From Pseudomonadota bacterium (GTDB lineage: Bacteria > Pseudomonadota > Alphaproteobacteria > Rhizobiales > Xanthobacteraceae), in NCBI GenBank assembly GCA_023390695.1, contig JAEWCJ010000370.1:1-5395 (forward strand): DNA of 5,395 nucleotides. Reading direction: 5' to 3'. The translations under genes were made by a program, and so were the position numbers. Positions 3,996 through 5,395 of this stretch are shown here, piece by piece (position 1 is the first letter of the stretch; each line of letters starts with the position of its first letter). Below the pieces are notes generated by a model, which worked only from the letters and a program-made list of their open reading frames with translations, had not been told where the DNA came from and searched no databases.

Positions 3996-5267
3996 ATGCC
4001 CTCCAAGCCGCTGACCCAGCCGCTCTCCGTCACCGAAACCAGAACCGGACGTATCCCGCTGGCCGGCGGCGTCCGTGCCGGCGACTGGGTGTTCGTCTCC
4101 GGCCTGCTGCCGGATGATCTCGGCGATGCCGCCCGCCCGCTGTCCGGCGAGCCGAGCGCCGCGGCGCAGGCACGCTCGATCTGGCAAAAGGCGGCGGACA
4201 TCCTGCAGCAGGGCGGGTCGGACGTCTCGCGCATCGTGCGCTGCGACCAGTTCTTCGAGGACTGGCGCGACGTGCCCTTCTTTCATCAGGCGCGCCGCGA
4301 GGCCTGCGGCAATTACATCGCGCCCAGCACCTCCATCCTGCAGCCGCAGACGGCAATGCCCGGCGCAAGAATGATGACCGACATGGTGGCGCTTGCGAAA
4401 GACGGCCCCGCCCTCGAGCCGATTTTCCCGAAGGGGCTGGACATCCCGTCGACATCGTCCTTCGTGCCGGTGGTGAAGGCCGGCCCGTTCGTCTTCGTCG
4501 CCGGCTTTCTCGCGGCCAGCGGCAAGGGCGATCTCGACGGCGTCGCCGCGGAAGCGAAAGTGCCGGAGGGCCATCTCTGGAAGGGCAACCGCATCCAGCT
4601 CGAGACGAAATATCTGATCGAGAAGAAACTGGTGCCCGCCCTGCAGGGCGCCGGTCTCGGTCTGCAGGACGTGGTGAAGGCCAATATCTTCCTGCGCGAC
4701 ATCGCGGACACGCCGGCCTTCAACCAGGTCTGGAACGACTCCTTCGGCGGGCATGCGCCCGCCACCGCGATCACCCCGACCAGCACGCCGGGATTTGCCA
4801 TCGAGGATTCGCGCATCGAGGTGAATCTGGTGGCGAGCACCGAGAAACACATGCGCCGCATCGATGGCGGGCTTGCCGGGCTCGCCGTCTGTCAGGGACA
4901 TCCGGCGGCCATCCATTGCGGCGATCTCCTGTTCTTCTCCGGCATGGTGGCCGCCGATGCCGACGGCCTCGTCGCCACGGCGCGCATCGGCGAGCGCGAG
5001 CGCTATCTCTCCTCCAGCATCGAAGCGCAGATGGATCATCTCCTCGATTGCGCGGAGGACGCTTGCGCCAAGGCCGGCGCCAGCCTGCGCAACGTGGCCC
5101 GAATCCTGCAAGTCCACACCGACCTGAATGACCTGCTGCCGGCGCTGCGCGTCTGGCAGCGGCGTCTGCCAGGCATCCCGCTTCCGATCAGCGCCGCCCG
5201 CGTGCCGGCGCCGCTGATCGTTCCGCAATGTTCGGTTCAAGTCGATCTCTGGATCTATGCACCCTGA
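3996..5267 (+). CDS. Three-domain RidA/YjgF-family protein (tandem triple RidA fold)
   Basis: The 423-residue product starts at the ATG at 3996 with a weak AGAAGA ribosome site at 3984-3989. The frame is open back to 3798, but that part lies beside the terminator and is not family-like. RidA proteins are about 130-residue chorismate-mutase-like folds that form homotrimers and typically hydrolyse reactive enamines/imines. Three consecutive copies are visible: domain 1 (about 17-134: VRAGDWVFVSG, RIVRCDQFFEDW), domain 2 (about 155-282: VKAGPFVFVAG, DVVKANIFLRD, ending IEVNLVA) and domain 3 (about 296-421: HCGDLLFFSG, NVARILQVHTDL, ending VQVDLWI). Each has the opening strand-G pattern, central helix and closing strand. 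The catalytic arginine in the RidA P-A-R motif appears to be Thr112, Thr257 and Ser399 in the three domains, so imine deaminase activity is doubtful. A single chain could fold as a pseudotrimer. It is probably co-transcribed with the receptor gene 24 nt downstream. Confidence is high for RidA domains and good for three. Confidence 0.88.
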   Translation: MPSKPLTQPLSVTETRTGRIPLAGGVRAGDWVFVSGLLPDDLGDAARPLSGEPSAAAQARSIWQKAADILQQGGSDVSRIVRCDQFFEDWRDVPFFHQARREACGNYIAPSTSILQPQTAMPGARMMTDMVALAKDGPALEPIFPKGLDIPSTSSFVPVVKAGPFVFVAGFLAASGKGDLDGVAAEAKVPEGHLWKGNRIQLETKYLIEKKLVPALQGAGLGLQDVVKANIFLRDIADTPAFNQVWNDSFGGHAPATAITPTSTPGFAIEDSRIEVNLVASTEKHMRRIDGGLAGLAVCQGHPAAIHCGDLLFFSGMVAADADGLVATARIGERERYLSSSIEAQMDHLLDCAEDACAKAGASLRNVARILQVHTDLNDLLPALRVWQRRLPGIPLPISAARVPAPLIVPQCSVQVDLWIYAP

Positions 5268-5291
5268 CAGGTGTGAAACAGGAGTTGTCCG

Positions 5292-5395
5292 ATGCTACGC
5301 CTGCGTCTCCTCAACTGCCGCCTCCTCGCCGCGCTCACCGGCTTTGTGCTTGCCTCGCTGATCGCACCCGTCACCGGCCTTGCACAGGGCTATCC
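5292..5395 (+). CDS. Exported protein, N-terminal fragment; probably a Bug/TctC-type transporter receptor (3' end outside window)
   Basis: The ATG at 5292 is preceded by AGGAG (5280-5284) with 7 nt spacing, and begins 24 nt after the RidA gene's stop, so the two are probably one operon. The 34 complete codons, plus a final CC that must encode proline, read as a secretion signal: MLRLRLLNCR with positive charges, a hydrophobic core at about 11-25 (LLAALTGFVLASLIA), and a likely signal peptidase I site after GLA at 29-31. The mature protein would begin QGYP. A mature start with an aromatic residue followed by Pro is common in periplasmic receptors of tripartite tricarboxylate transporters (Bug/TctC), often followed by a VPF/GG segment, but that region is outside the window. 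Export is well supported; the receptor assignment is inference. Confidence 0.7.
   Translation, partial: MLRLRLLNCRLLAALTGFVLASLIAPVTGLAQGY

Noticed and set aside
3537..5240. 567-codon open frame on the minus strand
   Set aside because: It is antisense to the triple-RidA gene and crosses the terminator and promoter region; its composition is that of antisense shadow and it has no recognisable domain.
1..5395. tRNA, rRNA, CRISPR arrays, insertion sequences or attachment sites
   Set aside because: I saw no cloverleaf-like segment, regularly spaced repeats, transposase or recombinase gene, or terminal inverted repeats in the window.

Overview
The window is high-GC chromosomal DNA with strong GC preference at third codon positions. 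Its gene families (N-acyl-D-amino-acid deacylase, small Hsp20, MarR regulator, luciferase-like monooxygenase with flavin reductase, RidA proteins and a probable Bug/TctC receptor) suggest an alphaproteobacterium, perhaps a Bradyrhizobium/Rhodopseudomonas/Xanthobacteraceae-type soil or rhizosphere organism. That assignment rests on protein style and gene content; there is no rRNA or marker gene to confirm it.

Layout: (i) 1-387, + strand, is the C-terminal part of an N-acyl-D-amino-acid deacylase-type amidohydrolase. (ii) 230-934, - strand, is an Hsp20 chaperone whose frame stays open past its normal end and runs into the antisense of the deacylase gene. (iii) 935-1194 is a divergent control region; the hsp20 leader has a strong Shine-Dalgarno that may be partly folded away. 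(iv) 1195-1350, + strand, encodes a 51-residue basic protein. (v) 1367-1882, - strand, is a MarR-family repressor. (vi) 1883-2093 is a divergent regulatory region with one promoter candidate for each direction; an 11+11 bp imperfect inverted repeat lies inside the promoter of the next operon. (vii) 2094-3740, + strand, is a two-gene operon: an NAD(P)H:flavin reductase and a LuxA-like flavin-dependent monooxygenase, closed by a strong intrinsic terminator at 3770-3804. (viii) 3996-5267, + strand, is a 423-residue protein that I read as three RidA/YjgF domains in one chain. (ix) 5292-5395, + strand, is the start of an exported protein, probably a tripartite tricarboxylate transporter (Bug/TctC) receptor, 24 nt behind the RidA gene.

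How they may work together: the flavin reductase would supply reduced FMN to the monooxygenase, and the divergent MarR protein probably represses that pair in response to a small molecule. A RidA-type protein, a periplasmic receptor and an N-acyl amino-acid amidohydrolase nearby suggest a catabolic island for an imported carboxylate or nitrogen-containing compound. It recalls the Rut pyrimidine pathway (RutA luciferase-like oxygenase, RutF flavin reductase, RutC RidA member) without being that pathway. The substrate cannot be read from the sequence.

The least ordinary item is the triple-RidA chain: RidA is normally a homotrimer of about 130-residue subunits with active sites between subunits, so this protein may be a covalent pseudotrimer. 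By my alignment all three domains also lack the arginine used for imine hydrolysis.
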